Below are positions 51,970 to 61,333 of a stretch of DNA of 64,000 nucleotides, piece after piece. This stretch comes from an uncultured Pontibacter sp. (GTDB taxonomy: Bacteria; Bacteroidota; Bacteroidia; Cytophagales; Hymenobacteraceae), in assembly GCF_947492645.1 (NCBI RefSeq), contig NZ_CANLMZ010000010.1:248001-312000 (forward strand). Reading direction: 5' to 3'. The notes under the pieces are model-generated. The model was not told the DNA's origin and did not search any database. It worked only from the letters and a program-made list of their open reading frames with translations. The translations under genes were made by a program, and so were the position numbers. Each line of letters begins with the position of its first letter. The stretch's first letter is position 1.

Positions 51970-52551
51970 ATGAAAAAGATCTGCTTCGCCACCAACAACA
52001 AACACAAGATAGCGGAAGTAAGCCAGATGCTGGCAGGCAAGTATAAACTGGTAAGCCTGGAGGAGATTGGCTGCAGCGAAGAACTGCCCGAAGACCACGA
52101 CACCATGGAGGCAAACTCGAGGCAAAAGGCGCAGCACGTATGGCAAAAGTATAACATCAGCTGTTTTGCAGATGATAGCGGCCTGGAAGTGGATGCCCTG
52201 CAAGGTGCACCCGGAGTATACTCTGCACGCTACGCAGGTCCGCAACGCTCAGACAGCGACAACATAAACCTGCTGCTACAAAACCTGGAGGGCAATGCCA
52301 ACAGAAAAGCTAATTTCAGGACCAGCATTACCCTTATACTTGATGGCCAGGAACACCAGTTTGAGGGAACCGTAGACGGAAGTATAACAAAAGCATGGAA
52401 AGGCGACAAAGGCTTTGGTTATGACCCCGTTTTTGTGCCAGAAGGATATACCCAGACATTTGCAGAAATGTCGCCTGAGGCGAAAAACGCCATCAGCCAC
52501 CGTGGCCGGGCAGTCAGAAAATTGGTCGATTTCCTGAAAACTCAGGGATAA
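51970..52551 (+). CDS. Non-canonical purine NTP pyrophosphatase (RdgB/HAM1)
   Basis: 193 residues that remove ITP, dITP and XTP from nucleotide pools. The family markers are all present: ICFATNNKHKIAEV at the start, EDHDTMEANSRQKAQ with the metal-binding Glu, FADDSGLEVDALQGAPGVYS near 66, KGDKGFGYDPVFVPEG near 144 and SHRGRAVRKL near the end. Length is typical. It is followed 75 bases later by udk, which has its own -7 box. Confidence 0.95.
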   Translation: MKKICFATNNKHKIAEVSQMLAGKYKLVSLEEIGCSEELPEDHDTMEANSRQKAQHVWQKYNISCFADDSGLEVDALQGAPGVYSARYAGPQRSDSDNINLLLQNLEGNANRKANFRTSITLILDGQEHQFEGTVDGSITKAWKGDKGFGYDPVFVPEGYTQTFAEMSPEAKNAISHRGRAVRKLVDFLKTQG

Positions 52552-52596
52552 TTGTAAATTAATGCCCAGGTATGTGGTCTTGTTCTGCTAATGTCT

Positions 52597-52604
52597 TAAT
52601 TTTG
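52597..52604 (+). promoter_or_regulatory. Putative -7 box (TAATTTTG) of udk
   Basis: Exact TAnnTTTG match, 22 bases before the udk ATG. Confidence 0.5.
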
Positions 52605-52626
52605 TATCCTGAAACTAAAGCTTCCA

Positions 52627-53247
52627 ATGCAAAAGCCATTTATTGTCGGGATTACGGGAGGTAGTGCTTCAGGAAAAACAACTTTTTTGAACAAGCTACT
52701 CACTTCGTTCTCACCGGAAGATGTTTGCCTGATCTCGCAGGACAACTATTACAAAGACAGGGAACATCAAACCAAAGATCCAAACGGAGTCGTTAACTTC
52801 GACCTCCCGTCCTGTATCGATGACGAAGCCTACGCTGCAGACATCTTAAAAGTAAGCCAGGGCGAGACTGTTTACCGCAAAGAATATACCTTTAACAACC
52901 CAAATGTTGTAGCCAGGCAACTCGAGTTCAGGCCTGCTCCGATTGTGGTGGTGGAGGGCATCTTCGTGTTTTACTTTGAGGAGGTGGCCAAGCTGCTGGA
53001 CCTGAAAGTATACATCGATGCAAAAGAGTACATTAAATTGCAACGGCGCATTGTTCGTGATAAAGTGGAGCGCGGTTACGACCTGGACGACGTACTTTAC
53101 CGCTACACACACCACGTAGCCCCCACATACGAGAAGTACATCAAACCATATAAGAACGATGCAGACATCATCATCCCGAACAACGCCAACTTTGAGCGCG
53201 GACTTGATGTGCTGACCACCTTCTTAAACGCTAAAACGAAAGCATGA
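52627..53247 (+). CDS. udk: Uridine kinase
   Basis: Phosphorylates uridine and cytidine in pyrimidine salvage. 206 residues with Walker A GITGGSASGKTTFLNKL at the start, SQDNYYKDREHQ near 38, NFDLPSCIDDEAY and VVVEGIFVFYFEEV, then the lid DAKEYIKLQRRIVRDKVERG. This is the PRK/URK family pattern. It overlaps the TrkA-type gene by 4 bases (ATGA), so translation of the two is coupled. Confidence 0.95.
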   Translation: MQKPFIVGITGGSASGKTTFLNKLLTSFSPEDVCLISQDNYYKDREHQTKDPNGVVNFDLPSCIDDEAYAADILKVSQGETVYRKEYTFNNPNVVARQLEFRPAPIVVVEGIFVFYFEEVAKLLDLKVYIDAKEYIKLQRRIVRDKVERGYDLDDVLYRYTHHVAPTYEKYIKPYKNDADIIIPNNANFERGLDVLTTFLNAKTKA

Positions 53248-53936
53248 GAAGCAAATTTGCGGTAATAGGCCTGGGTATTTTCGGTAACTCGATTGCCCGT
53301 ACGCTGGCAGAACGGGGAGCTGAGGTAATCGCCATCGACTACAACGAAGACCACGTTGAAGCAATTAAAGACGAGGTTGCCTACGCCGTAGCTCTGGATG
53401 CAACTGATATTCGTGCCCTCGAAGCCCAGAATATACAGGACATGGACGCCGTAGTAGTTGCCATCGGCGAGGACTTTGAGGCCTTGCTGATCACAACCGC
53501 CAATTTGCAGGAGCTCAACATTAAGCGTGTTATTACCCGTGCCTCTAACAAGCAGCAGCGCCGCATTCTCGAGAAAATGGGTGTGCAGGAAATACTTTCA
53601 CCAGAGGGTGAGGTTGGTAAAACAGTAGCAGAACGCTTGCTGCAGCCAAACATCCGCACGTTCCTGCCGTTGCCCGATAACTACGAGATCGTAGAGATAA
53701 ACGCCCCACGCAACATTGCTAACCGCAGCCTTGCCAAAATATCGCTCCGCGAGAAGTATAACCTTAACCTGATCACCATAAAGCGCTTTTTTGAGGAGAT
53801 ACAGGATGGCAAACCAACGCAAGTAGAGCACATTATTGGTGTACCAAAAGCTGATACCATTATTTATCCTTCTGATATCCTGATCCTTATAGGAAAAAAG
53901 AACGATGTAAAACGATTTATTGACATTAACCGCTAA
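53244..53936 (+). CDS. TrkA/KtrA-type potassium channel regulator
   Basis: 230 residues. The RCK-N domain has the nucleotide loop VIGLGIFGNSIARTLAERGAE with the acidic residue of NAD binding in VIAIDYNEDHVE, then VALDATDIRALEAQNIQDMD. The C-terminal RCK-C domain (about 135-230) ends in SDILILIGKKNDVKRF. Such cytoplasmic rings gate potassium transporters by binding ATP, ADP or NADH. The membrane partner is not in the window. Coupling to udk by an ATGA overlap is conserved in some relatives, without a clear reason. Confidence 0.9.
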   Translation: MRSKFAVIGLGIFGNSIARTLAERGAEVIAIDYNEDHVEAIKDEVAYAVALDATDIRALEAQNIQDMDAVVVAIGEDFEALLITTANLQELNIKRVITRASNKQQRRILEKMGVQEILSPEGEVGKTVAERLLQPNIRTFLPLPDNYEIVEINAPRNIANRSLAKISLREKYNLNLITIKRFFEEIQDGKPTQVEHIIGVPKADTIIYPSDILILIGKKNDVKRFIDINR

Positions 53937-53964
53937 GTATTTCTGTTTTTTACAGAAAAGATTT

Positions 53965-53972
53965 TACATTTG
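53965..53972 (+). promoter_or_regulatory. Putative -7 box (TACATTTG) of the small protein at 54 kb
   Basis: Exact TAnnTTTG match only 9 bases before the ATG at 53982, so the message would be nearly leaderless. Confidence 0.45.
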
Positions 53973-53981
53973 TGGTTATAC

Positions 53982-54356
53982 ATGCCAAAAGCCAAGAACA
54001 TACCAAGTCATTTTAAGCATCTCCTGATGACGCTTACCCTGTTATGGGCACTTATGCTCAATGGGCAGGAAGTGGTGGCTTACACTTTTGCGGCAGATGG
54101 CATGCCACAGCAAGCCGACTCCAGGCTTACTGACGCGCAGAAAAAGGAACACAAAACAGTTGTTAAGCAGAAAGTATCTTTAGAGGCCACCACCTCTTTT
54201 GTTGCCCTTGACCTGCAGCAGGCCGTAAAGCCATTACAGCAACCAGCTTTTGCAAACCCAACCGATCTTCTTTTACCCGCTTATACTACCATCCCTCCCA
54301 GCGTTGGTTTATTGGCACAAATATTCCCGATTACCATTCAGCCCAACGCTCCCTGA
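53982..54356 (+). CDS. Small exported protein of unknown function
   Basis: 124 residues from the ATG at 53982 (MPKAKNIPSHFKHL). A hydrophobic stretch at about 15-28 (LLMTLTLLWALMLNGQ) suggests a signal peptide or anchor. The rest is rich in Gln, Thr, Lys and Pro without any motif I know. It precedes secDF by 172 bases. The frame seems coding but the evidence is composition only. Confidence 0.5.
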   Translation: MPKAKNIPSHFKHLLMTLTLLWALMLNGQEVVAYTFAADGMPQQADSRLTDAQKKEHKTVVKQKVSLEATTSFVALDLQQAVKPLQQPAFANPTDLLLPAYTTIPPSVGLLAQIFPITIQPNAP

Positions 54357-54528
54357 GCGAGGCTTATACTCCTATCCTTCTATTTTTCAGCGGCTTTTTG
54401 TTTGGTTAAAAACCAGATAATCAAGCCCCTCCGGAACAACTAAGCTTTTTTGACGGTTGATTTAAAGTGGCTTTCTCCGGAAGTTGATATTGTATTTATA
54501 ATTCACTTATACTTTCACTAATTAAACA

Positions 54529-57510
54529 ATGCGTAACAAATCGTTCATCATCGTATTAACGGTAATTGTATCGGCTGTCTGCCTTTACTTCTTATCGTTT
54601 TCGTTTGTTGCCAACCGCATCCAGAGCAAAGCCGAGGCTTATGCCACAGATGCTCAAGGCAATGTAGATATGGCTAAGCAGCAAACATACTTAGACTCTA
54701 TCTGGAAAGAAGAAGTATTCTTGGGCATGACCTACCAGGAAGTTAAAGAAAACGAACTTGGTCTTGGCCTTGACCTTAGAGGCGGTATGCACGTGGTACT
54801 TGAGGTATCTCCAATCGAGATCATCAAGTCTATGTCTGGCAACAGCAAAGACCCTAACTTCCTGAAGGCCCTTGAGCGTGCACAGCAGCTACAGCGCAAC
54901 AGCCAGGAAAGCTTTACGACCCTTTTTGGGCAGGCTTACCGCGAAGTAGAGCCAGACGGACGCCTTAGCCGTATTTTCTCTAACACCGCCAACCGTGGCA
55001 AAATCAGCTACGAATCTTCTAACGATGAGGTGATCGAGGTGATCGAGACTGAAGTTGAAGATGCGATTGACCGCTCTTTTAATATCCTGCGTACTCGTAT
55101 CGATAAATTTGGCGTTAACCAGCCAAACATCCAGCGCTTGAAGGGAACTGGCCGTATCCAGATTGAATTACCGGGTGTAGACAACCCTGACCGTGTGCGT
55201 AAGCTATTGTCAGGTATGGCTAACCTTGAGTTCTGGGAAGTATGGACTCCGCAGGAATTTGGCCCATACTTTGTGCAGCTTGGCACGTACCTAGATAAGC
55301 AGCAGCAAACAGGCAAACTAAATACTGGTACTGCCGCTACTACTCAAAAAGATGCGCTTTCTGCTGCAGCAACTGCCGGCGACACGACACAAGATGTATT
55401 AGCACAGGCTGCTGCCGGCGATTCAGCTGCTTTAGCAACTGCTACTACCCCAGACACCAACGCAACCGCACTTGATACGACTGCACAGCAAGGTAGCGTT
55501 TTGGCTACTTTATTTACGCAAATGCCTGGTGGCCTAGGTGCTAATGTACGCGATACTGCCCGAATCAACGAAATCTTCAGCCGCCCGGAAGTACGTGCTA
55601 TGTTCCCTCCAAACATGAAGTTCTTATGGTCTGTTAAGCCGATCACAGGCGACAACCGTCAGGAGTTTGTGGAGTTCTATGCAATTAAAAAAGGCCGTGA
55701 TGGCAAGGCTCCTATGGGTGGCGATGCTATCAACGATGCCCGTCAGGATTTTGACCAGCAGGGTCGTCCTGAGATTACCATGACAATGAACGCAACCGGC
55801 TCTAAGAAGTGGGCTCGCCTTACAGGTGAGAACGTTGGCCGCCAGGTAGCCATTGTACTTGACAACTATGTATACTCTGCTCCTGTAGTACAGGGCGAAA
55901 TCACAGGCGGTAACTCTTCTATCTCAGGTAACTTCACCATTGAGGAGGCGCAAGACTTAGCCAACATCCTGAAAGCAGGTAAAATGCCGGCTCCGACACG
56001 TATCGTAGAAGAGGCAGTTGTTGGTCCGTCGCTTGGTAAAGAAGCCATCAACCAAGGTCTGATTTCTACATTGGCTGGTTTGGTAGTTGTGATTATCTTC
56101 ATGATTGCCTACTATGCACGCGGTGGTTTCATCGCTGACCTTGCCCTTGTGTTTAACGTGTTCTTTATACTTGGCATACTTGCCCAGTTTAATGCTGCAC
56201 TTACCCTGCCTGGTATCGCCGGTATCGTACTTACATTAGGTATGGCCGTGGATGCGAACGTACTGATATTTGAGCGTATGCGCGAAGAGTCTCTGAAGGG
56301 GCTTAGCATGCGTGAGATCATCAACAAAGGCTACGACAAGGCGTTCAGCACGATCTTGGATGCGAACGTTACTACCTTCCTGGTAGGTTTTATACTTTAC
56401 TTCTTCGGTTCTGGTCCGGTAAAAGGCTTCGCCATCACCCTGATGATCGGTATCGTAACGTCTTTCTTCACGTCAGTATTTATCTCAAGATTGCTTGTTG
56501 AGCGTACTTTCAAGAAAGCCGGTAAGCTATCGTTCTCTTCTTCGCTGGCAGACAAAATGTTCCGCAACGTGAAGTTTGATGTAATGAAGTTCAGAAAAGG
56601 TGCTTACGCATTCTCTCTTGCTGTGATTGCATTCGGTTTTATTGCCATGTACATCAACGGTGGCCCTAACCTGGGTGTAGACTTCAAAGGTGGCCGTTCT
56701 TATGTAGTAGAGTTCGACCAGGCTGTTCCTGCATCTGAAATTCGTGAGTCGTTGGTTGGAAACTTCCAGGGTGCCGGTACCGAGGTGAAGACCTTCGGCG
56801 CATCTAACCGTGTGAAGGTAATTACCAGCTGGTTAGCCGACGATGAAAGCATTGAGGCAGATACAAAAGTAAGAACTGCGCTGGAAGAAGGACTTGCAGC
56901 ATACAGCAACCTGACTCCGGAAGTACTAAGCACATCTAAAGTTGGTGCCACTATGGCCGACGATATTCAGAACACGGCCCTTATCGCTGTACTTCTGGCG
57001 CTGGTAGGCATCTTCCTTTATGTGATGATTCGTTTCAGAAAGTGGCAGTTCAGTTTGGGTGGTGTTGTGGCCTTGCTACACGATGCCCTGATGATCATTG
57101 CCGTGTTCTCTATACTTGACCTGTTCGGTATCTCTTATGAAATGGACCAGGTGTTTATCGCAGCGGTATTAACGATTATCGGTTTCTCTATCAACGATAC
57201 CGTGGTAATCTTTGACCGTGTTCGTGAGTACATGAACGATAATCCACGTGCAGCTATCAGAGACATTGTTAACCCTGCACTTATCAGCACATTCAGCCGT
57301 ACCATCATCACTTCCCTGACATTGTTCATGGTGGTTGTGATCCTGTTCATCTTCGGTGGCGAAGTTCTTCGTGGCTTCTCATTGGCTATGATCATCGGTG
57401 TGTTGTTCGGTACTTATTCTTCCCTGTTCATCGCTACGCCAATTGTAGTGGATACTATAAAGGATGAGAAGCAAACCCCGGTTGCAACACAACAAGCTAC
57501 CAGAGTTTAA
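54529..57510 (+). CDS. secDF: Fused protein translocase subunit SecDF
   Basis: 993 residues, a single-chain SecD plus SecF that uses the proton gradient to help Sec-dependent export. The SecD part starts with one membrane helix, then GLDLRGGMHVVLEVSP near 83, the P1 head domain, and KVGPSLGKEAINQGL-type helices around 500. The SecF part begins near 690, with NLGVDFKGGRSYVVEF near 725 and a second set of six helices carrying SINDTVVIFDRVREYM. Residues about 265-325 are an Ala/Thr-rich insertion that looks disordered. Fused SecDF is usual in Bacteroidota. A terminator follows. Confidence 0.96.
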   Translation: MRNKSFIIVLTVIVSAVCLYFLSFSFVANRIQSKAEAYATDAQGNVDMAKQQTYLDSIWKEEVFLGMTYQEVKENELGLGLDLRGGMHVVLEVSPIEIIKSMSGNSKDPNFLKALERAQQLQRNSQESFTTLFGQAYREVEPDGRLSRIFSNTANRGKISYESSNDEVIEVIETEVEDAIDRSFNILRTRIDKFGVNQPNIQRLKGTGRIQIELPGVDNPDRVRKLLSGMANLEFWEVWTPQEFGPYFVQLGTYLDKQQQTGKLNTGTAATTQKDALSAAATAGDTTQDVLAQAAAGDSAALATATTPDTNATALDTTAQQGSVLATLFTQMPGGLGANVRDTARINEIFSRPEVRAMFPPNMKFLWSVKPITGDNRQEFVEFYAIKKGRDGKAPMGGDAINDARQDFDQQGRPEITMTMNATGSKKWARLTGENVGRQVAIVLDNYVYSAPVVQGEITGGNSSISGNFTIEEAQDLANILKAGKMPAPTRIVEEAVVGPSLGKEAINQGLISTLAGLVVVIIFMIAYYARGGFIADLALVFNVFFILGILAQFNAALTLPGIAGIVLTLGMAVDANVLIFERMREESLKGLSMREIINKGYDKAFSTILDANVTTFLVGFILYFFGSGPVKGFAITLMIGIVTSFFTSVFISRLLVERTFKKAGKLSFSSSLADKMFRNVKFDVMKFRKGAYAFSLAVIAFGFIAMYINGGPNLGVDFKGGRSYVVEFDQAVPASEIRESLVGNFQGAGTEVKTFGASNRVKVITSWLADDESIEADTKVRTALEEGLAAYSNLTPEVLSTSKVGATMADDIQNTALIAVLLALVGIFLYVMIRFRKWQFSLGGVVALLHDALMIIAVFSILDLFGISYEMDQVFIAAVLTIIGFSINDTVVIFDRVREYMNDNPRAAIRDIVNPALISTFSRTIITSLTLFMVVVILFIFGGEVLRGFSLAMIIGVLFGTYSSLFIATPIVVDTIKDEKQTPVATQQATRV

Positions 57511-57532
57511 GTATAAACTCAAATTATACAGG

Positions 57533-57560
57533 AAAGCCCGGGGCAAACGCTCTGGGCTTT
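57533..57560 (+). terminator. Terminator after secDF
   Basis: AAAGCCC pairs with GGGCTTT at 57554-57560 with further partial pairing inside, followed by a run of T. It starts 22 bases after the stop codon. Confidence 0.75.
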
Positions 57561-57886
57561 TTTTATACCGATGATTAAGCATTACCCGACTGTAGATTGA
57601 TGGGTAATAGATTGATTTAGCAGACTTCTTAGCAACCACCTTTGGCCTCTCCTTGTCAAAGGCAGGCAACTCTGAAATTACTCAAGAAAATGTATGAACT
57701 CTGTAGTTTCTGCTTAGCCTTCTTTCCTCCAGAATACCCTAAAACAAGTATAAGATGAGCCACTTATGGGATCATAAAGAGAAATTAGCTTTACCTATTG
57801 AGATGGTAGTTGAAGAAGCAAGTATAAATTTCCCGCCTTAGACAAAGAGGAGCAAGAGGTGGTTGAACCAGATACCATAAAAATCA
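57561..57886. other. Gene-free stretch with a possible gene remnant
   Basis: No convincing gene. A 28-codon frame at 57755-57841 (MSHLWDHKEKLALPIEMVVE and eight more residues, then stop) looks protein-like and could be the relic of a lost gene, but nothing was recognised. Two AAGTATA copies lie near 57748 and 57823. Confidence 0.3.
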
Positions 57887-57917
57887 AGCGGCCAGCCCTT
57901 ATTCAGAGCTGGCCGCT
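57887..57917 (-). terminator. Terminator after the NifU-like gene
   Basis: AGCGGCCAGC / GCTGGCCGCT is a perfect 10-bp stem around 11 bases. On the minus strand a T-rich run follows. It lies 27 bases past the stop. Confidence 0.8.
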
Positions 57918-57943
57918 AATTTATACTTTAGCTTCGGTTAACC

Positions 57944-58555
57944 TTACACAGTCACACCGTCAGCTACTACTTCTTTCACTTCCGGCACCATACGCTTCAG
58001 CAGGTTTTCGATACCGGCTTTAAGCGTTACAGTTGCAGATGGGCAACCGCTGCATGAGCCCTGCAGGTGCACCGTAACCACACCCTCGTTATAAGATTTA
58101 AAAGTGATGTTACCACCATCCTGCTCCACAGCCGGACGCACGTAATTATCAAGCAAATCAATGATTTTTTTAGAAATCTCAGTATCTTCTGCAGATGCTT
58201 CGCTGTTAGCATCGGTGGCAGCAGCTTTCTTGGCAGAAAACCCTTCGTTAAAGATAGGGCCACCAGCCTCAACATAAGACTTCAGAAAAGTGCGCAACTC
58301 AGGAATAAGCTTAACCCACTCCAGGTCTGCACTTTTGGTAACTGTTACAAAGTTGCTGGCAATGAACACACGCGAAACGTAATCGAAGTTGAAAAGCTCC
58401 TGCGCCAACGGCGACTCCATGGCACTTTCCAGGTTCGGGTAATCTACGCTCTGCCCATCAGGCAACAGCTGCTGGTTCATTACAAATTTCATCGACTCTG
58501 GGTTCGGGTTAGCCTCTGCGTAAACCGAAACCATTTTTTCTTTATTTTCTGACAT
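57944..58555 (-). CDS. Nfu-type iron-sulfur cluster scaffold protein
   Basis: 203 residues with two domains. The N-terminal Nfu domain (about 8-105) has EANPNPESMKFVMNQQLLPDG and ESPLAQELFNFDYVSRVFI. The C-terminal NifU domain (about 125-203) has RPAVEQDGGNITF and the cluster-binding GSCSGCPSATVTLKAGIENLL, with the CxxC pair. These proteins assemble and hand over 4Fe-4S clusters. A short Ala/Ser/Glu linker joins the domains. It is divergently transcribed from nhaD. Confidence 0.93.
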   Translation of the reverse strand: MSENKEKMVSVYAEANPNPESMKFVMNQQLLPDGQSVDYPNLESAMESPLAQELFNFDYVSRVFIASNFVTVTKSADLEWVKLIPELRTFLKSYVEAGGPIFNEGFSAKKAAATDANSEASAEDTEISKKIIDLLDNYVRPAVEQDGGNITFKSYNEGVVTVHLQGSCSGCPSATVTLKAGIENLLKRMVPEVKEVVADGVTV

Positions 58556-58715
58556 GTAAATCCTTGTTTAGAAATAAAACTAGCGAGTACCTCATTAAGT
58601 TTCCAAAATTAGCTATTATTTCCGATGAAGTAAACCGCCTTGCATGTATCTACACAAATTCCGGACCGCCCCTAGCCTTCTATGCTTTTAAACTGGCAAT
58701 TTTCCTCAGAAAATG

Positions 58716-58723
58716 TATCTTTG
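58716..58723 (+). promoter_or_regulatory. Putative -7 box (TATCTTTG) of the NhaD-type antiporter gene
   Basis: Exact TAnnTTTG match, 49 bases before the ATG. Confidence 0.45.
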
Positions 58724-58772
58724 TGCAACAACCAATTAAACTACCTAATCTTTTTACCGCACTAATCTAGAC

Positions 58773-60161
58773 ATGCTAAACAATTTTATACTACTGGTGC
58801 AGTCACAACATGCTGCCCCTGGCTTTCTTATTATTCCTTTCCTGCTTCTGATCGGAATGATTGCTGCCGGTCCGATATTCTTTGGCCACTTCTGGGAGCA
58901 CAACTATAAAACTATCGCCGTTACCCTTGGCTTAACTGTACTGGCCTATTACCTCTTTGCCCTCGGCGATTACCACATGCCGATCCATACTTTCTTTGAG
59001 TATGCAGCTTTTGCTATCTTGCTTAGCTCCCTGTACATTGCTGCAGGCGGTATCTACATAAACATAAATGCAAATGCGACACCTGCCATGAACGTGGCCT
59101 TAGTAGCCATAGGTGCTGTATTAGCAAATTTTGTGGGTACAACGGGTGCCTCCTTGCTGCTTATTCGCCCTTTTATCCGGCTAAACATACACCGCATTAA
59201 GCCTTACCAGATTGTATTCTTCATTTTTATAGTAAGTAATGCGGGTGGTTTGCTTACACCACTAGGAGATCCTCCGTTGTTTATAGGATTCCTGAAAGGT
59301 GTGCCATTTTTCTGGACACTTGAGCACTTGTTTACTCCTTGGGTGTTAACTATTGCCCTACTGTGCCTTATCTTCTTCTTTATTGATAGAAGAAACAAAG
59401 AAACAGCACATACGCCTCGCCCTGAAGTAGTAGCTAAAAACAATGAGAAAATTGAATTTCATGTAAGCGGAAAACGTAACATCTTCTGGCTTGCCATTAT
59501 AATAGGTGCTATTTTCTTGGATCCTAACGTAGTTGAAGGTTTGCCACACATCTACTATGATGGCAATAAATTCTCTTACCTCCGTGAGATCATCCAGCTT
59601 TCAGCTGCTTTTGCGTGTTTCAAGTACTCAAGTAAAACTGCTCTGGCAGGTAATCAATTCAGTTTCCACCCTATCCTGGAGGTTGTGTTCTTGTTCTTCG
59701 GTATCTTCTTTACCATGATGCCTGCCTTGCAACTTTCGGCAGCTATTGCATCGTCACCGGAGTTCTCTCAGTACATCACGCCAAACTTCCTGTACTGGGC
59801 AACTGGTTCACTTTCGGGCTTCCTGGATAATGCACCTACTTATGCAAACTTCTTATCGCTGGCTATGGCCAAGTATGATATGGCCCAGAATATGCCTGCA
59901 GAAGTAAGCGCATTCGCCAACGGTACTGGTGCAAACCCAGAAACGTTGATTCTGCTAGAGGCCATCTCGCTTGCTGCCGTATTGTTTGGTGCCTTTACCT
60001 ACATTGGCAACGGGCCTAACTTCATGGTGAAGGCCATTGCTGAAAGCGCCGGCATTAAAATGCCTTCGTTCTTTGCGTACATCGTACGTTACTCTATACC
60101 TTTCTTACTACCTGCTCTAATCCTGGTTTGGTACCTTGTAGTGCACCTAAGGTTGTTCTAA
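58773..60161 (+). CDS. nhaD: NhaD-type sodium:proton antiporter
   Basis: 462 residues with about 12-13 membrane helices. It belongs to the ion-transporter superfamily with citrate and arsenite carriers. The landmarks are FVGTTGASLLLIRPFIRLN near 110, IFIVSNAGGLLTPLGDPPLFIGFLKGVPFFW near 150, and SGFLDNAPTYANF near 349. The NAGG-LTPLGDPP and DNAPTY elements are those of NhaD, which expels sodium or lithium at high pH. It is a single gene with a strong terminator, placed divergently from the Nfu gene. Confidence 0.9.
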   Translation: MLNNFILLVQSQHAAPGFLIIPFLLLIGMIAAGPIFFGHFWEHNYKTIAVTLGLTVLAYYLFALGDYHMPIHTFFEYAAFAILLSSLYIAAGGIYININANATPAMNVALVAIGAVLANFVGTTGASLLLIRPFIRLNIHRIKPYQIVFFIFIVSNAGGLLTPLGDPPLFIGFLKGVPFFWTLEHLFTPWVLTIALLCLIFFFIDRRNKETAHTPRPEVVAKNNEKIEFHVSGKRNIFWLAIIIGAIFLDPNVVEGLPHIYYDGNKFSYLREIIQLSAAFACFKYSSKTALAGNQFSFHPILEVVFLFFGIFFTMMPALQLSAAIASSPEFSQYITPNFLYWATGSLSGFLDNAPTYANFLSLAMAKYDMAQNMPAEVSAFANGTGANPETLILLEAISLAAVLFGAFTYIGNGPNFMVKAIAESAGIKMPSFFAYIVRYSIPFLLPALILVWYLVVHLRLF

Positions 60162-60179
60162 GTATACAGTATAACTATA

Positions 60180-60216
60180 AAAAAGCGCCACCCCTGTTAT
60201 CGGGGTGGCGCTTTTT
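60180..60216 (+). terminator. Terminator after nhaD
   Basis: AAAAAGCGCCACCCC pairs perfectly with GGGGTGGCGCTTTTT around 7 bases, starting 18 bases after the stop codon. Confidence 0.88.
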
Positions 60217-60377
60217 CTTTGGCGGCATTTCTGCCATACATCACAGCAAGTATAAACTAAGCAAAATAAGCAGGCAGTAATACCGTTGTAGTATATAGAT
60301 ATGTTAATATTATACTTTAAGTACAACCCGCGTCTGATTGAAACTCATCTATAAAGCCTGAAAACAAGTATAGCCAG

Positions 60378-60974
60378 ATGAAGAGGTATAACCTGCAGCT
60401 TATCATACTTACCAGTATAGCTTTTATACTTGTTTTAGGGGCACAGCAGCAGGCACAGGCACAACATGTGGTGCAGTTGTCGGGGTTGATAACTTACGAA
60501 GACAGCCTCGCTGAAGCGGCGGCCGGTATTGCAGTATTTGTACCGCATACATCCAGGGGCACGCATACTACCCAAAGCGGCTTTTTCTCGCTTCCTGTTT
60601 TACCCGGCGATAGTGTGGTTATAGCTGCACTTGGCTACGAAAAGCAGTACATCCGTATCCCGGATGGTTTTAAAAGCTATAGTTATGCCACAACTATAAA
60701 ACTTAAACCCAGCTCTGTTGCACTACCTACTGTGGATGTAATGCCCTGGGCAACTGAGCGCGATTTAAGAATGGCTGTTGCTAAAGTAAAACTGCCTAAA
60801 CAAGCAACCCCGGAAGTAGACATGGAGGTTGTGCACAAAAAAATACAGCGAACACACTACCCCATGGATGCCGCAGCCAATCAAAAGCATGGGCTACAGC
60901 AGCAAAACCGCCAGATGCAAGGCCGCTACATGGTGCCCTCTGATGTTAAACTGTTTGGCATACCTATCCGGTAG
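60378..60974 (+). CDS. Exported protein with carboxypeptidase-regulatory-like domain
   Basis: 198 residues with a signal peptide (IILTSIAFILVLGAQQQAQAQ). The mature start, VVQLSGLITYEDSLAEAAAGIAVFVPHTSRG, then QSGFFSLPVLPGDSVVIAALGYEKQYI, is the CarboxypepD_reg-like (CNA-B/TonB plug-associated) beta domain. The last 80 residues are polar without a known fold. Such proteins are often surface or periplasmic in Bacteroidota and their function is not clear. The small ABC pair follows 41 bases later. Confidence 0.82.
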   Translation: MKRYNLQLIILTSIAFILVLGAQQQAQAQHVVQLSGLITYEDSLAEAAAGIAVFVPHTSRGTHTTQSGFFSLPVLPGDSVVIAALGYEKQYIRIPDGFKSYSYATTIKLKPSSVALPTVDVMPWATERDLRMAVAKVKLPKQATPEVDMEVVHKKIQRTHYPMDAAANQKHGLQQQNRQMQGRYMVPSDVKLFGIPIR

Positions 60975-61015
60975 TTCAGAAATTTACTTATCTTCCGTAA
61001 TACAACCCTTGCCTT

Positions 61016-61333
61016 ATGCACCAACTGCAACTGCGCCTGCACTACTACAAGGTACTGCAAAGCTTTAATCTGCCTTTTTCGTTGTTTGTTAGCCTGTTCG
61101 GGTTAATGTTCAGCCAGCACGTTTTGCCCAGAATGATCAATGCTTTTAGTCTGAGTCTTCTGACCGGAGGCTTTATAATTTCTGTGTACATGTTCGGGCA
61201 GCTGTACAACAACCAGTACTACTTTTACCACAACATGGGCATCAGCAAGACCAGTATTATTGCAAGCGCTTTTCTGTTTAACCTGGCTGTAGTTATCCTG
61301 TTGTGGTTTCTTAAACTGTACCTGTATGCATAA
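61016..61333 (+). CDS. Small membrane protein paired with an ABC ATPase
   Basis: 105 residues with three hydrophobic segments (about 19-33, 40-60 and 82-102): SLFVSLFGLMFS, FSLSLLTGGFIISVYMFG and IIASAFLFNLAVVILLWFL. No family was recognised. Its 3' end overlaps the start of the ABC ATPase gene by 8 bases, so it is probably the membrane part of a minimal ABC system, although it is much shorter than normal permeases. The substrate is unknown. Confidence 0.68.
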   Translation: MHQLQLRLHYYKVLQSFNLPFSLFVSLFGLMFSQHVLPRMINAFSLSLLTGGFIISVYMFGQLYNNQYYFYHNMGISKTSIIASAFLFNLAVVILLWFLKLYLYA

